A stretch of DNA of 17,458 nucleotides. Origin: RBC101 sp052387735 (GTDB lineage Bacteria; Gemmatimonadota; Gemmatimonadetes; Gemmatimonadales; Gemmatimonadaceae). This document shows, piece by piece, positions 7,631-15,701 of the stretch. The notes below the pieces were generated by a model. It worked only from the letters and a program-made list of their open reading frames with translations. It had not been told where the DNA came from and ran no database searches. Both the position numbers and the translations under genes were made by a program. The stretch spans positions 1-17,458 of the forward strand of contig JBQTIW010000182.1 in assembly GCA_052387735.1 (NCBI GenBank), read 5' to 3'. The first letter of the stretch is position 1, and each line of letters opens with the position of its first letter.

Positions 7631-8998
7631 ATGGCCCTGAGCGAGGCAAGCAAGGTGGTGAGCCCACGGAAACTCCTCGAGCATCTGTTTCGCACGGCGG
7701 TGGATGCCGCGGACCCGCGAGGTGCAGTTCGCGAGGCGGTGTCTGCGTTCGACTTCAAAGCGGCACCGGCAATTATCGCGATCGGAAAGGGCGCACCGGC
7801 GATGGCCGCGGGGGCGCTCCAAGCCCTCGGCGCTCGTGAGCTCACGCCCCGCGTGGGGCTGGTCGTCTCGGATACGGGCACCCCGGCGCCTCTCGGTCCG
7901 CTGCGTCATTTGGCCGGCTCCCATCCGGTGCCTGACGAGCGATCGTTCGCGGCGGCGGCGGCGATGGTCGATACCGTCGTGGCGGGCCAGCGCAGTTCGG
8001 ATGTCCTTGTCCTGCTCTCCGGGGGCACGACGAGCCTCATCGCGCACCCGGTGGCGGGGATTCCACCGGAGGATATCGCGACGCTCTTCGGCGCATTGCT
8101 GGGTTCAGGTGCGCGGATCAACGAGATGAACGTGATCCGACGACGGGTGCTGCAGTGGGGCGGTGGCCGACTCGCGCTGGCGCTTGCTCCTGCAAGGGTG
8201 CGCTGCCTCATTGTATCGGACGTTCTGGGCAACGATCTCCCCTCGATCGGATCCGGCCCCTGTGTGGGTGATCCGGCGACGGTAGCTGAGGTGCGAGACG
8301 TAGTGTCCCGATGGCGGCTGCCACTTCCCCCATCCGTGAGCGCATATCTCGCGCGTGTCGCCGGTGGCGCCGAACCCGAGACGCCGAAACCCGGCGATTC
8401 GCTCTTTCAGCACGTCGAGACCCGCATTCTGCTGGAGAACGCGACCGCGGTTGCCGCCGCGCGACGCGAGGTCCAGCGTCTTGGCCTGGGCCTCATCGAT
8501 GCACACGGCCACCTCGAGGGCGAAGCCGCTCGTTGCGGACGTGCCGTGGGTGTGCAGCTCGGGCAGGAATCCGCCACGTTAGGCGGCCGGCGGGTGCTCG
8601 TCGTTGGCGGTGAGACGACGGTCACGCTGCGTGGAGGCGCGGGCGGCTCCGGCGGCCGCTGCCAGGAACTCGCGCTCGCCGCCGCGGATATGCTACGCGA
8701 GGCAGCGCTCGGAGAACGTGCCGTGCTGTTGGCGGCCGGCACCGATGGGCGCGACGGACCAACGGATGCCGCCGGTGCCCTTGTGGACGGCACCACCTGG
8801 ACGCGCGTCCACATGGCGGGTCGCGATCCGGCGCGTGACCTCGACCAGCACAACGCGTATCACGCGCTGGACAGTGTCGGTGCCTTGTTCCGTACTGGAC
8901 CGACAGGAACGAACGTGAATGATCTTGTGATCGCCGTGGTCGACGGAGCGGGGAGCGGGGAGCGGACCCGCCGCAAACAAGATGCCGCGCAGGCATGA
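7631..8998 (+). CDS. Glycerate 2-kinase (DUF4147/MOFRL family)
   Basis: The 455-residue length is typical of class II glycerate kinases, which phosphorylate D-glycerate with ATP to 2-phosphoglycerate and feed it into lower glycolysis. N-terminal DUF4147 signatures are AIIAIGKGA near 45, LLSGGTTSLI near 135 and GSGPCVGDP near 210. The C-terminal MOFRL part shows GGETTVTLRGG near 325, GGRCQELALAAA near 340, AGTDGRDGPTDAAGA near 370 and TGPTGTNVNDLVIA near 430. Older annotations call this family hydroxypyruvate reductase (TtuD). ATG 7631 follows the redoxin terminator by 14 nt with no clear ribosome site, so its promoter is not evident. The last 17 or so codons include GGAGCGGG repeats that form one arm of an inverted repeat with the downstream gap. 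Confidence 0.93.
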   Translation: MALSEASKVVSPRKLLEHLFRTAVDAADPRGAVREAVSAFDFKAAPAIIAIGKGAPAMAAGALQALGARELTPRVGLVVSDTGTPAPLGPLRHLAGSHPVPDERSFAAAAAMVDTVVAGQRSSDVLVLLSGGTTSLIAHPVAGIPPEDIATLFGALLGSGARINEMNVIRRRVLQWGGGRLALALAPARVRCLIVSDVLGNDLPSIGSGPCVGDPATVAEVRDVVSRWRLPLPPSVSAYLARVAGGAEPETPKPGDSLFQHVETRILLENATAVAAARREVQRLGLGLIDAHGHLEGEAARCGRAVGVQLGQESATLGGRRVLVVGGETTVTLRGGAGGSGGRCQELALAAADMLREAALGERAVLLAAGTDGRDGPTDAAGALVDGTTWTRVHMAGRDPARDLDQHNAYHALDSVGALFRTGPTGTNVNDLVIAVVDGAGSGERTRRKQDAAQA

Positions 8999-9058
8999 CG
9001 CGGGCGTGCATACGCTCGCGTCCAACCCTGTTCCCCGCTCCCTGCTCTGCGCTCCCCC
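8945..9058. repeat. Inverted repeat of GGAGCGGGGA units at the kinase 3' end
   Basis: GGAGCGGGGA occurs at 8945-8954 and again, overlapping, at 8952-8961. Its exact complement TCCCCGCTCC lies at 9032-9041, followed by further C-rich copies (CTCCC, GCTCCCCC) to 9058. The left arm is inside the glycerate kinase coding end and the right arm in the 75-bp gap before aguB. Confidence 0.6.
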
Positions 9059-9073
9059 GTTACCTTGTCCCAC

Positions 9074-10000
9074 ATGTCGAATACCTTCTCGGTCGGCCTC
9101 GTGCAGGAGACCGCAGCATCGCGTGACATCGCGTCGAACGAGGCACGCGTGGTCGAACGCATCCGGGAGGCACAGGCGCGGGGGGCACAGATCATCTGCC
9201 TGCAGGAGCTGTTTAACGCCCCCTACTTCTGCAAGTCGCTCAACCTGGAGTGGTTCGACCTCGCCGAACCGATTCCCGGCCCCACGATCGAGCGCATGCA
9301 GCGGCTGGCGAAGGAGCTGGCGATCGTGCTCGTCGTGCCCATCTACGAGAAGGAAGCGCCGGGGCTGTATCGCAACTCGGCGGCAGTCATCGACGCCGAT
9401 GGCGCGCTGCTCGGGGTGTACCGGAAGATGCACATCCCGCACGACCCGATGTTCGAGGAGAAGTACTACTTCGCACCCGGCGAAACAGATGGGCGTCTGC
9501 TGGGAGGTCGCGGCGTCGTGAAGGAGTCCAGCGGCTTTCGCGTCTTCCGGACTCGTTATGCGATGGTCGGTGTGTTGATCTGCTGGGACCAATGGTACCC
9601 TGAGGCCGCTCGTCTCACGACGTTGCTCGGCGCCGAGGTTCTGTTGTATCCGACCGCCATCGGATGGCATCCGGCTGAGAAGGCCGAGTTCGGCGAGGCG
9701 CAGGTCACCGCGTGGCGCACGATCCAGCGCGCGCATGCCATCGCCAATGGCGTCTTCGTCGCCTCACCCAACCGGGTCGGATTCGAGGCGGAGCCCGGGA
9801 CCAACGGCTTGGAGTTCTTCGGTCATTCCACGATCTACGACCCCTTCGGCCGGATCCTCGCCGAAGCCGGCACCGATCCGGCGGTCCTCGTCGCGAGCTG
9901 CAACCGCGCGCGGATCGAGGAAACGCGGCGCCACTGGCCGTTCCTCCGCGACCGGCGGGTCGACGCGTACGGCGGTCTCACCGCGCGCTACCTGGGCTGA
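9074..10000 (+). CDS. aguB: N-carbamoylputrescine amidase
   Basis: The 308-residue nitrilase-superfamily amidohydrolase converts N-carbamoylputrescine to putrescine, CO2 and ammonia in the cytosol. The catalytic triad is visible: Glu45 in LQELF, Lys118 in YRKMHIPHDP and Cys170 in ICWDQWYPEAAR. The extended CWDQWYPE motif and EKYYFAPG are typical of the AguB group rather than general nitrilases. ATG 9074 gives the usual short N-terminus (MSNTFSVGLVQ); an in-frame TTG at 9065 is less likely. Four bases separate it from aguA, the preceding enzyme of the same pathway, which supports the assignment. Confidence 0.95.
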   Translation: MSNTFSVGLVQETAASRDIASNEARVVERIREAQARGAQIICLQELFNAPYFCKSLNLEWFDLAEPIPGPTIERMQRLAKELAIVLVVPIYEKEAPGLYRNSAAVIDADGALLGVYRKMHIPHDPMFEEKYYFAPGETDGRLLGGRGVVKESSGFRVFRTRYAMVGVLICWDQWYPEAARLTTLLGAEVLLYPTAIGWHPAEKAEFGEAQVTAWRTIQRAHAIANGVFVASPNRVGFEAEPGTNGLEFFGHSTIYDPFGRILAEAGTDPAVLVASCNRARIEETRRHWPFLRDRRVDAYGGLTARYLG

Positions 10001-10004
10001 CTAG

Positions 10005-11039
10005 GTGACTAACTATCGCATGCCCGCCGAGTGGGAGCCCCACGCGGCGACGTGGATCGCATGGCCGCACCATGCGCCGGATTGGCCGGGGAAGTTCGAG
10101 CCCATCCCGTGGGTGTACGCGGAGATCGTGCGAGTGCTGCATGGCCATGAGCGCGTGGAGATCCTCTGTCACAGCGAGGACGTGCGGGCAGACGCGCAGG
10201 CAAAGCTCGACGCCCACCACTGCAACCCGGCGGGCTACCGCCTGCACGTTGTCCCGTACGACCGTGGCTGGCTGCGCGATTCCATGCCGACCGTCGTGTT
10301 CGACCCCCAGGGGAGGCCGGCGTTGGCCAACTGGCGGTTCAATGCCTGGGCCAAGTATGACAACTACGCCCTCGACGCGCAGCTCGGCCCGGCCGTGGCA
10401 ACCATCACCGGTCACCCGCGCGTCGAACCCAAGCGGCCCGACAATGGAGTGCGCGTGGTGCTGGAGGGCGGGGCGATCGAAACCAACGGCGCCGGGCTGA
10501 TCATGGTTACCGAAGAGTGTCTGCTCTCGCCGGTCCAGGAGCGGAATCCGGGCCTTACGCGTTTAGGGTACGAGGAGCTGTTCAGCGCCTATCTCGGAGT
10601 TCGCGAGACGATTTGGCTTGGCGAGGGTTGTGTGGGTGACGATACACACGGTCACATCGATGACATCGCCCGGTTCGTGAACGTGGATACCGTCGTGCTT
10701 GCCTACGAGCCTGATCCCACCGACGAGAACCACAGACGCTCGGCGGACAACCTGGAGCGGCTCAGCAGCTTTGGGGGGCGGCGGCTGCGGATCGTCACGA
10801 TCCCGTATCCGCGGCCGGTGATGATGGAAGGCCAGCGGCTGCCGGCGTCGTACGCCAACTTCTACATCGCCAACGAGTTGGTCATGGTACCGACGTTCAA
10901 CGACCCGAACGACCGGGTGGCGCTCAACAGTCTCGCGGCGTGTTTTCCCGATCGCGAGGTTGTGGGAATTCATGCCCTGGACCTTGTGTGGGGCCTGGGA
11001 ACGCTGCACTGTCTGAGTCAGCAGGAACCTGCTGCTTAA
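10005..11039 (+). CDS. aguA: Agmatine deiminase
   Basis: The 344-residue product hydrolyses agmatine to N-carbamoylputrescine and ammonia, the step before AguB. It belongs to the peptidylarginine-deiminase-like guanidino-modifying fold. Seen here are PAEWEPHAATWIAWP at 7-21, RD at 91-92, EGGAIE at 154-159, GDDTHGHIDD at 211-220 with the catalytic His217, and the nucleophile Cys336 in GTLHCLSQQ near the C-terminus. The start is GTG 10005, four bases after the aguB stop; ATG 10020 (MPAEWEPH) is a plausible alternative matching many relatives. The pair forms the arginine-agmatine-putrescine route; arginine decarboxylase is not in this window. Confidence 0.95.
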   Translation: MTNYRMPAEWEPHAATWIAWPHHAPDWPGKFEPIPWVYAEIVRVLHGHERVEILCHSEDVRADAQAKLDAHHCNPAGYRLHVVPYDRGWLRDSMPTVVFDPQGRPALANWRFNAWAKYDNYALDAQLGPAVATITGHPRVEPKRPDNGVRVVLEGGAIETNGAGLIMVTEECLLSPVQERNPGLTRLGYEELFSAYLGVRETIWLGEGCVGDDTHGHIDDIARFVNVDTVVLAYEPDPTDENHRRSADNLERLSSFGGRRLRIVTIPYPRPVMMEGQRLPASYANFYIANELVMVPTFNDPNDRVALNSLAACFPDREVVGIHALDLVWGLGTLHCLSQQEPAA

Positions 11040-11066
11040 TTAACGTTAGGCTACCGCCCCCGACAC

Positions 11067-12722
11067 ATGAACGTATGTCTGACGCGCCTGGCCGGAGCGA
11101 TGCTGATGGTTTCCGCGTGCGGCGACGGGCCGCCGCGCGACGCGTCCGGTGGTACCCTCCTGATCGCGACCGGAGCCGATGCCGAGGCCTTGCTCCCCCC
11201 GTTGGTCGCTTCGACCGTGGGACGGCAGGTGGCGGATGCGCTGTTCCTCCCCATCGCACGCATCGGGGACGACCTCAATCTGGTCGGTGACGAAGGCTTC
11301 ACCGCGGCGCTGGCCAGCCAGTGGGAGTGGGCCGCGGATTCACTGTCCATCGTGTTCCACATCGACCCACGGGCCCGCTGGCACGACGGCGCACCCGTCC
11401 GCGCGGCGGATGTGCTCTACACGCTCAAGGCCTATCGTGCGCCCGCAGTTTCGGCGGACAAGGCACCGGCCCTTGCATCGATCGACTCGATCACGGTGCG
11501 GGACTCCCTCACGTTTGTCACCTGGTATCGCCACCGCACTGCCACACAGTTCTACGACCTGGTCTACAATCTGACGCCGATCCCAGCGCACGTGTACAGC
11601 GCGATTCCCTTCGACTCGCTCGCCGCGGCGCCGGCGGCCCGACAACCGGTCGGAAGCGGCAAGTTCCGGTTTGCCCGGTGGCAGCCTGGCGAGCGCGTCG
11701 AAGTCGTGGCCGACACCTCGCACTGGGAAGGTCGGCCAAAGCTGGATCGCATTGTCTGGCTGCCGGTCGCCGAGCCGACCACTCAGGTGGCCAAACTGCT
11801 GGCGGGTGAGGCGGACATGGTGGAGATCCTGCGAGGCGATGCGCTGCACGCCGTTGGCGCCGATTCCAGCATTCGCCTGATTCGGCGTCCCGAATTCCTC
11901 TACGCGAACGCGGTCTTCAACCTCCGCGACCCGAAGACGCCGTCGCGCCCGCATCGGTTGTTCGGCGAACGCGGCCTGCGACGCGCCCTGTCGATGGCGC
12001 TCGATCGCGCCACGCTCGTGGGCAATGTGCTCGACTCGCTGGGCGCACCGATGTCGTCACCATACCTCTCGGCGCTGGCGCTGAAGGCAGACCTGCTGCC
12101 CTACGACGTCGCCCGCGCCGCTCGGTTGCTCGACTCGCTCGGGTGGCGCGACCAGAACGGCGATGGCATCCGGGAGAAGGATGGCAACGAGCTCGCATTC
12201 AAATTGAGCGCACCGAGCTCCAGCGCGGCGCGGAGCCGAGCGGCGATTGTCATGATGAACCTGTTCAAGGGTGTCGGCGCTCGTGTCGAGGTGGACAATC
12301 CGGAGAACGCCGTCTTCATGGCCAACAATGAAGCCGGGAAGTTCGACATCGCACTGCTCGGCTACACCGGAAGCCCCGCACCGTCAGCGATTCGCCAGTA
12401 CTGGTCGTCAAACCAGCAGGGACAGGGATCGAACTGGGGCACGTATCACAACCCCGCGTTCGATGCGGTGATCGACAGTGCGGTTCGCTCGACGCGAGCC
12501 GCGGAGGCCAGGACGCTCTACGAGCGCGCGGGACAGCTGCTCGCCGACGATGCGCCCGCGATCTGGCTCTATGAGCTACGCTCGTTCTCCGGTCTGAATG
12601 ACCGCTTTCGCACCGCGCCGATGCGTCCCGATGCATGGTGGGCCCACCTCGACGCCTGGAGTGTGGACCCGGCCAGAATGATCGATCGTGACCGGATTGG
12701 CCCGGGGGTCGTGCCGAGGTAG
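11067..12722 (+). CDS. Family 5 extracellular solute-binding lipoprotein, second paralogue
   Basis: The 551-residue product has lipobox VSAC with Cys18 and the SBP_bac_5 plan: GGTLLIATGADAEALLPP after the signal, ARWHDGAPVRAADVLYTLK near 110, GSGKFRFARWQPGE near 200 and ERGLRRALSMALDR near 310. It is clearly paralogous to the protein at 4426-6105; both share LFG-RGLR-AL-MA-DR, LDSLGWRD-NGDG-RE and a C-terminal DAWW. It starts 27 bp after aguA, so co-transcription is likely, and uptake of a polyamine-related or peptide ligand is possible but unproven. No permease or ATPase genes follow. Confidence 0.88.
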   Translation: MNVCLTRLAGAMLMVSACGDGPPRDASGGTLLIATGADAEALLPPLVASTVGRQVADALFLPIARIGDDLNLVGDEGFTAALASQWEWAADSLSIVFHIDPRARWHDGAPVRAADVLYTLKAYRAPAVSADKAPALASIDSITVRDSLTFVTWYRHRTATQFYDLVYNLTPIPAHVYSAIPFDSLAAAPAARQPVGSGKFRFARWQPGERVEVVADTSHWEGRPKLDRIVWLPVAEPTTQVAKLLAGEADMVEILRGDALHAVGADSSIRLIRRPEFLYANAVFNLRDPKTPSRPHRLFGERGLRRALSMALDRATLVGNVLDSLGAPMSSPYLSALALKADLLPYDVARAARLLDSLGWRDQNGDGIREKDGNELAFKLSAPSSSAARSRAAIVMMNLFKGVGARVEVDNPENAVFMANNEAGKFDIALLGYTGSPAPSAIRQYWSSNQQGQGSNWGTYHNPAFDAVIDSAVRSTRAAEARTLYERAGQLLADDAPAIWLYELRSFSGLNDRFRTAPMRPDAWWAHLDAWSVDPARMIDRDRIGPGVVPR

Positions 12723-12786
12723 CGGACAGGGCGATGTGAGAAAGGTCACACGGTTGCGCCGACCTGCGACGCACCGTCTCTACTGC

Positions 12787-13899
12787 GTGACTGACCATAC
12801 TCGCGGTTCGACCCTGCGGCGCATGATCCCCGGCGCGGCTCTGTTGTTGTGTGCCTGCACGTCGGCCGAGCCCATTCGCATCGGCGCCGCCGGGAACTGG
12901 CGCGAACTCTACGGCGTGATGAGCAAGCGAGGCATTGACCTCGCGCTCGAAGAGATCAACGCGCAGGGCGGCGTGCGCGGCCGCCGGCTGGACGTCGTAG
13001 CGCAGGACGACAGCAGCGACGGGATGCACGCGGTTCGTGTCGCGTCGGACTTCTACGCCGATGCCACGGTGCTCGGAGTCGTCGGACACATCGAGTCCGG
13101 AACGATGGTAGCCGCCGCGCGCATCTACGATCAGGGCCTCGTGGCGATCTCGAGTACGGCGACGTCTCCGTCGCTGTCGGGAATGTCCCCGTGGGTGTTC
13201 CGCGTCATTTCCAGCGATTCGGTGAATGGCCGCGACATGGCGGCGCACGCCAGACGACTCGGCCTCCGGCGAGCCGCCGTGCTTTATGAAAACAACTCCT
13301 ACGGTCGCGGGCTGTCAGACGCCTTCACTCGCCACTTCCAGGGCGAAGTCGTGAGCATCGATCCCATCGCCTCGGACTCCGTGTCCGACATCGAGCCTAA
13401 CGTGAGCTGGGCGCGATCGCAGCACCCCGACGTGGTGTTCGTGGCCGGGACCTCGTCGTCCGGGATCGCCGTGCTGCGGGAGGCAGAGCGGCAGGGGTTC
13501 CGGACCACGTTCATGGGAGGCGACGGGTGGCTGGGCGTCGTTTCCGCCGGCGCGCTCGCCGAGCGCGTGGTGATCGCCACGCCGTTCACGACGGAGGATC
13601 CCCGCGACGACGTGCGTCGCTTCACGCAGGCGTTCCGCGCCAGGTACGGCGAGGTCCCTGATGGCAACGCGGCGCTGGCGTATGACGCGACGCGGCTGCT
13701 GGCGCGAGCGATCGAGGAGGCCGGGACGTCGCGCGTCGGCGTGCGAGACTGGTTGCGCGATCACCTTCCGGGCGCGCCCTTCCAGGGCGTCACCGGCTCC
13801 ATTCAGTTCACGCCGTCGGGGGACGTGATCGGAAAGGGATTCGTGATGACGAGGGTCGTGGCCGGCGCGTTGCGGGTGGAGGCGACCCGTGGGAGCTGA
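12787..13899 (+). CDS. LivJ-like (type 1 periplasmic fold) substrate-binding lipoprotein
   Basis: This ABC-type binding protein belongs to the branched-chain amino acid / amide-urea group. PIRIGAAGNW opens the mature fold; RGIDLALEEINAQGGVRGRRL, VLGVVGHIESGTMVAAARIY, LVAISSTATSP and AVLYENNSYGRG follow in family order, with ALAYDATRLLARAIEEAG and a closing GSIQFTPSGDV. I chose GTG 12787 because it puts two Arg before the hydrophobic stretch and lipobox LCAC (Cys24). ATG 12823 would leave no positive n-region, and an upstream start at 12688 would overlap the previous gene. No transport genes follow; the next gene is a chemoreceptor beginning at or before the stop, so a sensing role is possible. 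Confidence 0.85.
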   Translation: MTDHTRGSTLRRMIPGAALLLCACTSAEPIRIGAAGNWRELYGVMSKRGIDLALEEINAQGGVRGRRLDVVAQDDSSDGMHAVRVASDFYADATVLGVVGHIESGTMVAAARIYDQGLVAISSTATSPSLSGMSPWVFRVISSDSVNGRDMAAHARRLGLRRAAVLYENNSYGRGLSDAFTRHFQGEVVSIDPIASDSVSDIEPNVSWARSQHPDVVFVAGTSSSGIAVLREAERQGFRTTFMGGDGWLGVVSAGALAERVVIATPFTTEDPRDDVRRFTQAFRARYGEVPDGNAALAYDATRLLARAIEEAGTSRVGVRDWLRDHLPGAPFQGVTGSIQFTPSGDVIGKGFVMTRVVAGALRVEATRGS

Positions 13900-13915
13900 G
13901 GTCTCCGTCACCGGC

Positions 13916-15616
13916 ATGCGCCTGCGCAGCCTGAAGCAGCGGCTGCTCACTGGCTTTGGGGTGCTCGTCGTGTTGTTCGGCGCCGCGGGATTTGCCGCAC
14001 GCGCGGCGGTGGGCCGCATGTCGAGCGTGATCGGCGAAACGCTTGCCTCCGTTCAGGTCGACGCCCAGCTATCGAGCCGCCTGTCGGCGGCGGTCACCCA
14101 GGAGCTGGCCGCCGCGGACCGCTACCTGATCGCGCGGGACTCGGCGTCGGCCGCGGAGTTTCGGCGCGCCGGATCTGCGGCGCACCGGACGCAACGGGAG
14201 ATGACGCTGCATCCAGGGCAGTCGCGCGAAGAGATTGCGCTCATCGCGGCGATCGACCAGCAGCTTTCCTCGGTTGAAGTCGGCTACGCACGGGCACACC
14301 GCAAGGCGGACCTCGGTCGCGGTGGTGACGCGGCCCGCGAGGCGGCCGACGCGCGACAGGGGGTCACCGACCTGCTGCGCGACGTGCAGTCGCTCGATGC
14401 GCTCAAAGCGAGAAGTGTCGAGACCGCCTCCCGCACATTGCGCCGCGAATCCGACCAGCGCACACTGTGGGTGCTCATCATCATGGGAGTCGCTTCCGCG
14501 TTAGGTCTCCTTGTGGCGGTGACCACGGCCCGATGGATCGCCCGGCCGATGCGCCGCCTCGCGGCGCAGGCGCGGGCATTGAGCAGCGGCGACTTTTCCA
14601 GTCAGATCCATGACGACCTGCCGCTCGAGTTCCGCGACCTCGCCGACGCGCTGAACGGGGCGGCGACGTCGCTGGCGCGGGTCGTCAGCGTGACGTCCAT
14701 GACGGCGGACGATGTGTCAGGCTCGGCGCGCGAGCTTGCCAACGTGTCCGAGCAGATTTCCGCGTCGGCGAGTCAGATGGCGTCTTCGATGAGCGACATC
14801 TCGTCGGGCGCGGACAGCCAGGTGCGCCAGTTGCGCGCCGTGGACGAGGCACTGCGCGCGATCCAGACCAACGCCGAGCAGATGCTCCGCGGCACCGATG
14901 AACTGGGAGGCCTTGCCGGTGAGATCGAGGCATCGGCGCGCGCCAAGCGCGCCGAAATCGAGCGGTCGCTCGGCATCCTGGTGACCGTCCGCGGCACCGT
15001 AGGCGAAGCGGCGGCCGAGGTGCAGGGTCTGCGGGGTACGGCGGATCACATCAACCGCCTCGTGGCCTCGGTGGGCCGAATTGCCGAGCAGACCGACCTG
15101 CTTGCGCTCAACGCCGCGATCGAAGCCGCGCGGGCAGGCGCCGCGGGCCGCGGTTTTGGCGTCGTCGCCGACGAGGTGCGCAAACTGGCGGAGCAGGCGC
15201 AGGCCGCGGCCGACGACGTCACGCAGCTGACGCGCCTCGTGACGAGCCGGGTGGAGTCGACGACGCGAGCGATGGAATCGGGAGTCTCGCAGGTGGCCGA
15301 GATCGAGGGGGTCTCACGCGAACTGGACTCCGCGCTGAATACGATCACCCTGGCAGCGGCCCGCACCCGCACCGCTGCCGGTGCCGCCGCTGACAAGGCA
15401 CGCGGCAATGCACAGTTTGTCGCCAGCGCCGCCCGGAGCGTGGAATCGGTCGCCAAGACCGCGGAGAGTTACGCCGCCGCCGCGCAGCAAGTGAGTGCCT
15501 CGACGCAGGAGCAGAGCGCCGCATGCGAGCAGATGAGCTCCGCGTCTACGCAACTGCTGCAGGGGTCAGTGCAGCTGCGGGAGTTGGTGGGAGGGTTGGG
15601 GAAGGGGAACGGGTGA
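13916..15616 (+). CDS. Methyl-accepting chemotaxis protein
   Basis: The 566-residue transmembrane chemoreceptor has TM1 at about 10-28, a periplasmic helical domain of about 150 residues (4HB-like), TM2 at about 183-203, a HAMP linker to about 256 and a cytoplasmic coiled-coil signalling domain. The conserved hairpin tip, from IAEQTDLLALNAAIEAARAG to GVVADEVRKLAEQ, lies at about 389-427 and contacts CheA/CheW in this family. No C-terminal CheR/CheB tether pentapeptide is seen. ATG 13916 gives the usual short basic N-terminus (MRLRSLKQR); GTG 13889 would overlap the upstream gene by 11 bp. The adjacent binding protein suggests indirect ligand sensing. No che genes are in the window. The last codons (GKGNG) lie in a G-rich repeat. 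Confidence 0.93.
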   Translation: MRLRSLKQRLLTGFGVLVVLFGAAGFAARAAVGRMSSVIGETLASVQVDAQLSSRLSAAVTQELAAADRYLIARDSASAAEFRRAGSAAHRTQREMTLHPGQSREEIALIAAIDQQLSSVEVGYARAHRKADLGRGGDAAREAADARQGVTDLLRDVQSLDALKARSVETASRTLRRESDQRTLWVLIIMGVASALGLLVAVTTARWIARPMRRLAAQARALSSGDFSSQIHDDLPLEFRDLADALNGAATSLARVVSVTSMTADDVSGSARELANVSEQISASASQMASSMSDISSGADSQVRQLRAVDEALRAIQTNAEQMLRGTDELGGLAGEIEASARAKRAEIERSLGILVTVRGTVGEAAAEVQGLRGTADHINRLVASVGRIAEQTDLLALNAAIEAARAGAAGRGFGVVADEVRKLAEQAQAAADDVTQLTRLVTSRVESTTRAMESGVSQVAEIEGVSRELDSALNTITLAAARTRTAAGAAADKARGNAQFVASAARSVESVAKTAESYAAAAQQVSASTQEQSAACEQMSSASTQLLQGSVQLRELVGGLGKGNG

Positions 15617-15701
15617 ACGGGTCGATGAGCGGGTGATCGGGTGAGCGGGCCCCATCCGCTTTGCGATCACGCGCGCGCTCTTACCCGCTTGCCCGTTTGA
15701 C
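15590..15701. repeat. CGGGTGA-unit repeat block between convergent genes
   Basis: G-rich units (AACGGGTGA, GAGCGGGTGA, ATCGGGTGA, GAGCGGGC) run from the chemoreceptor end, and C-rich complements (TTACCCGCT, TGCCCGTTTGAC) run into the lipoprotein end. AGCGGGT (15628-15634) pairs with ACCCGCT (15683-15689). The decamer CCCGTTTGAC at 15692-15701 also occurs at 6271-6280 and, on the minus strand, at 4149-4158. The block probably serves as the boundary between convergent transcripts. Confidence 0.6.

Noticed and set aside
8693..9736. 347-residue minus-strand open frame
   Set aside because: Antisense to glycerate kinase and aguB, both with clear catalytic motifs.
12316..13248. 310-residue minus-strand open frame
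   Set aside because: Lies across the end of one binding protein and the start of another, both well supported on the plus strand; no motif.
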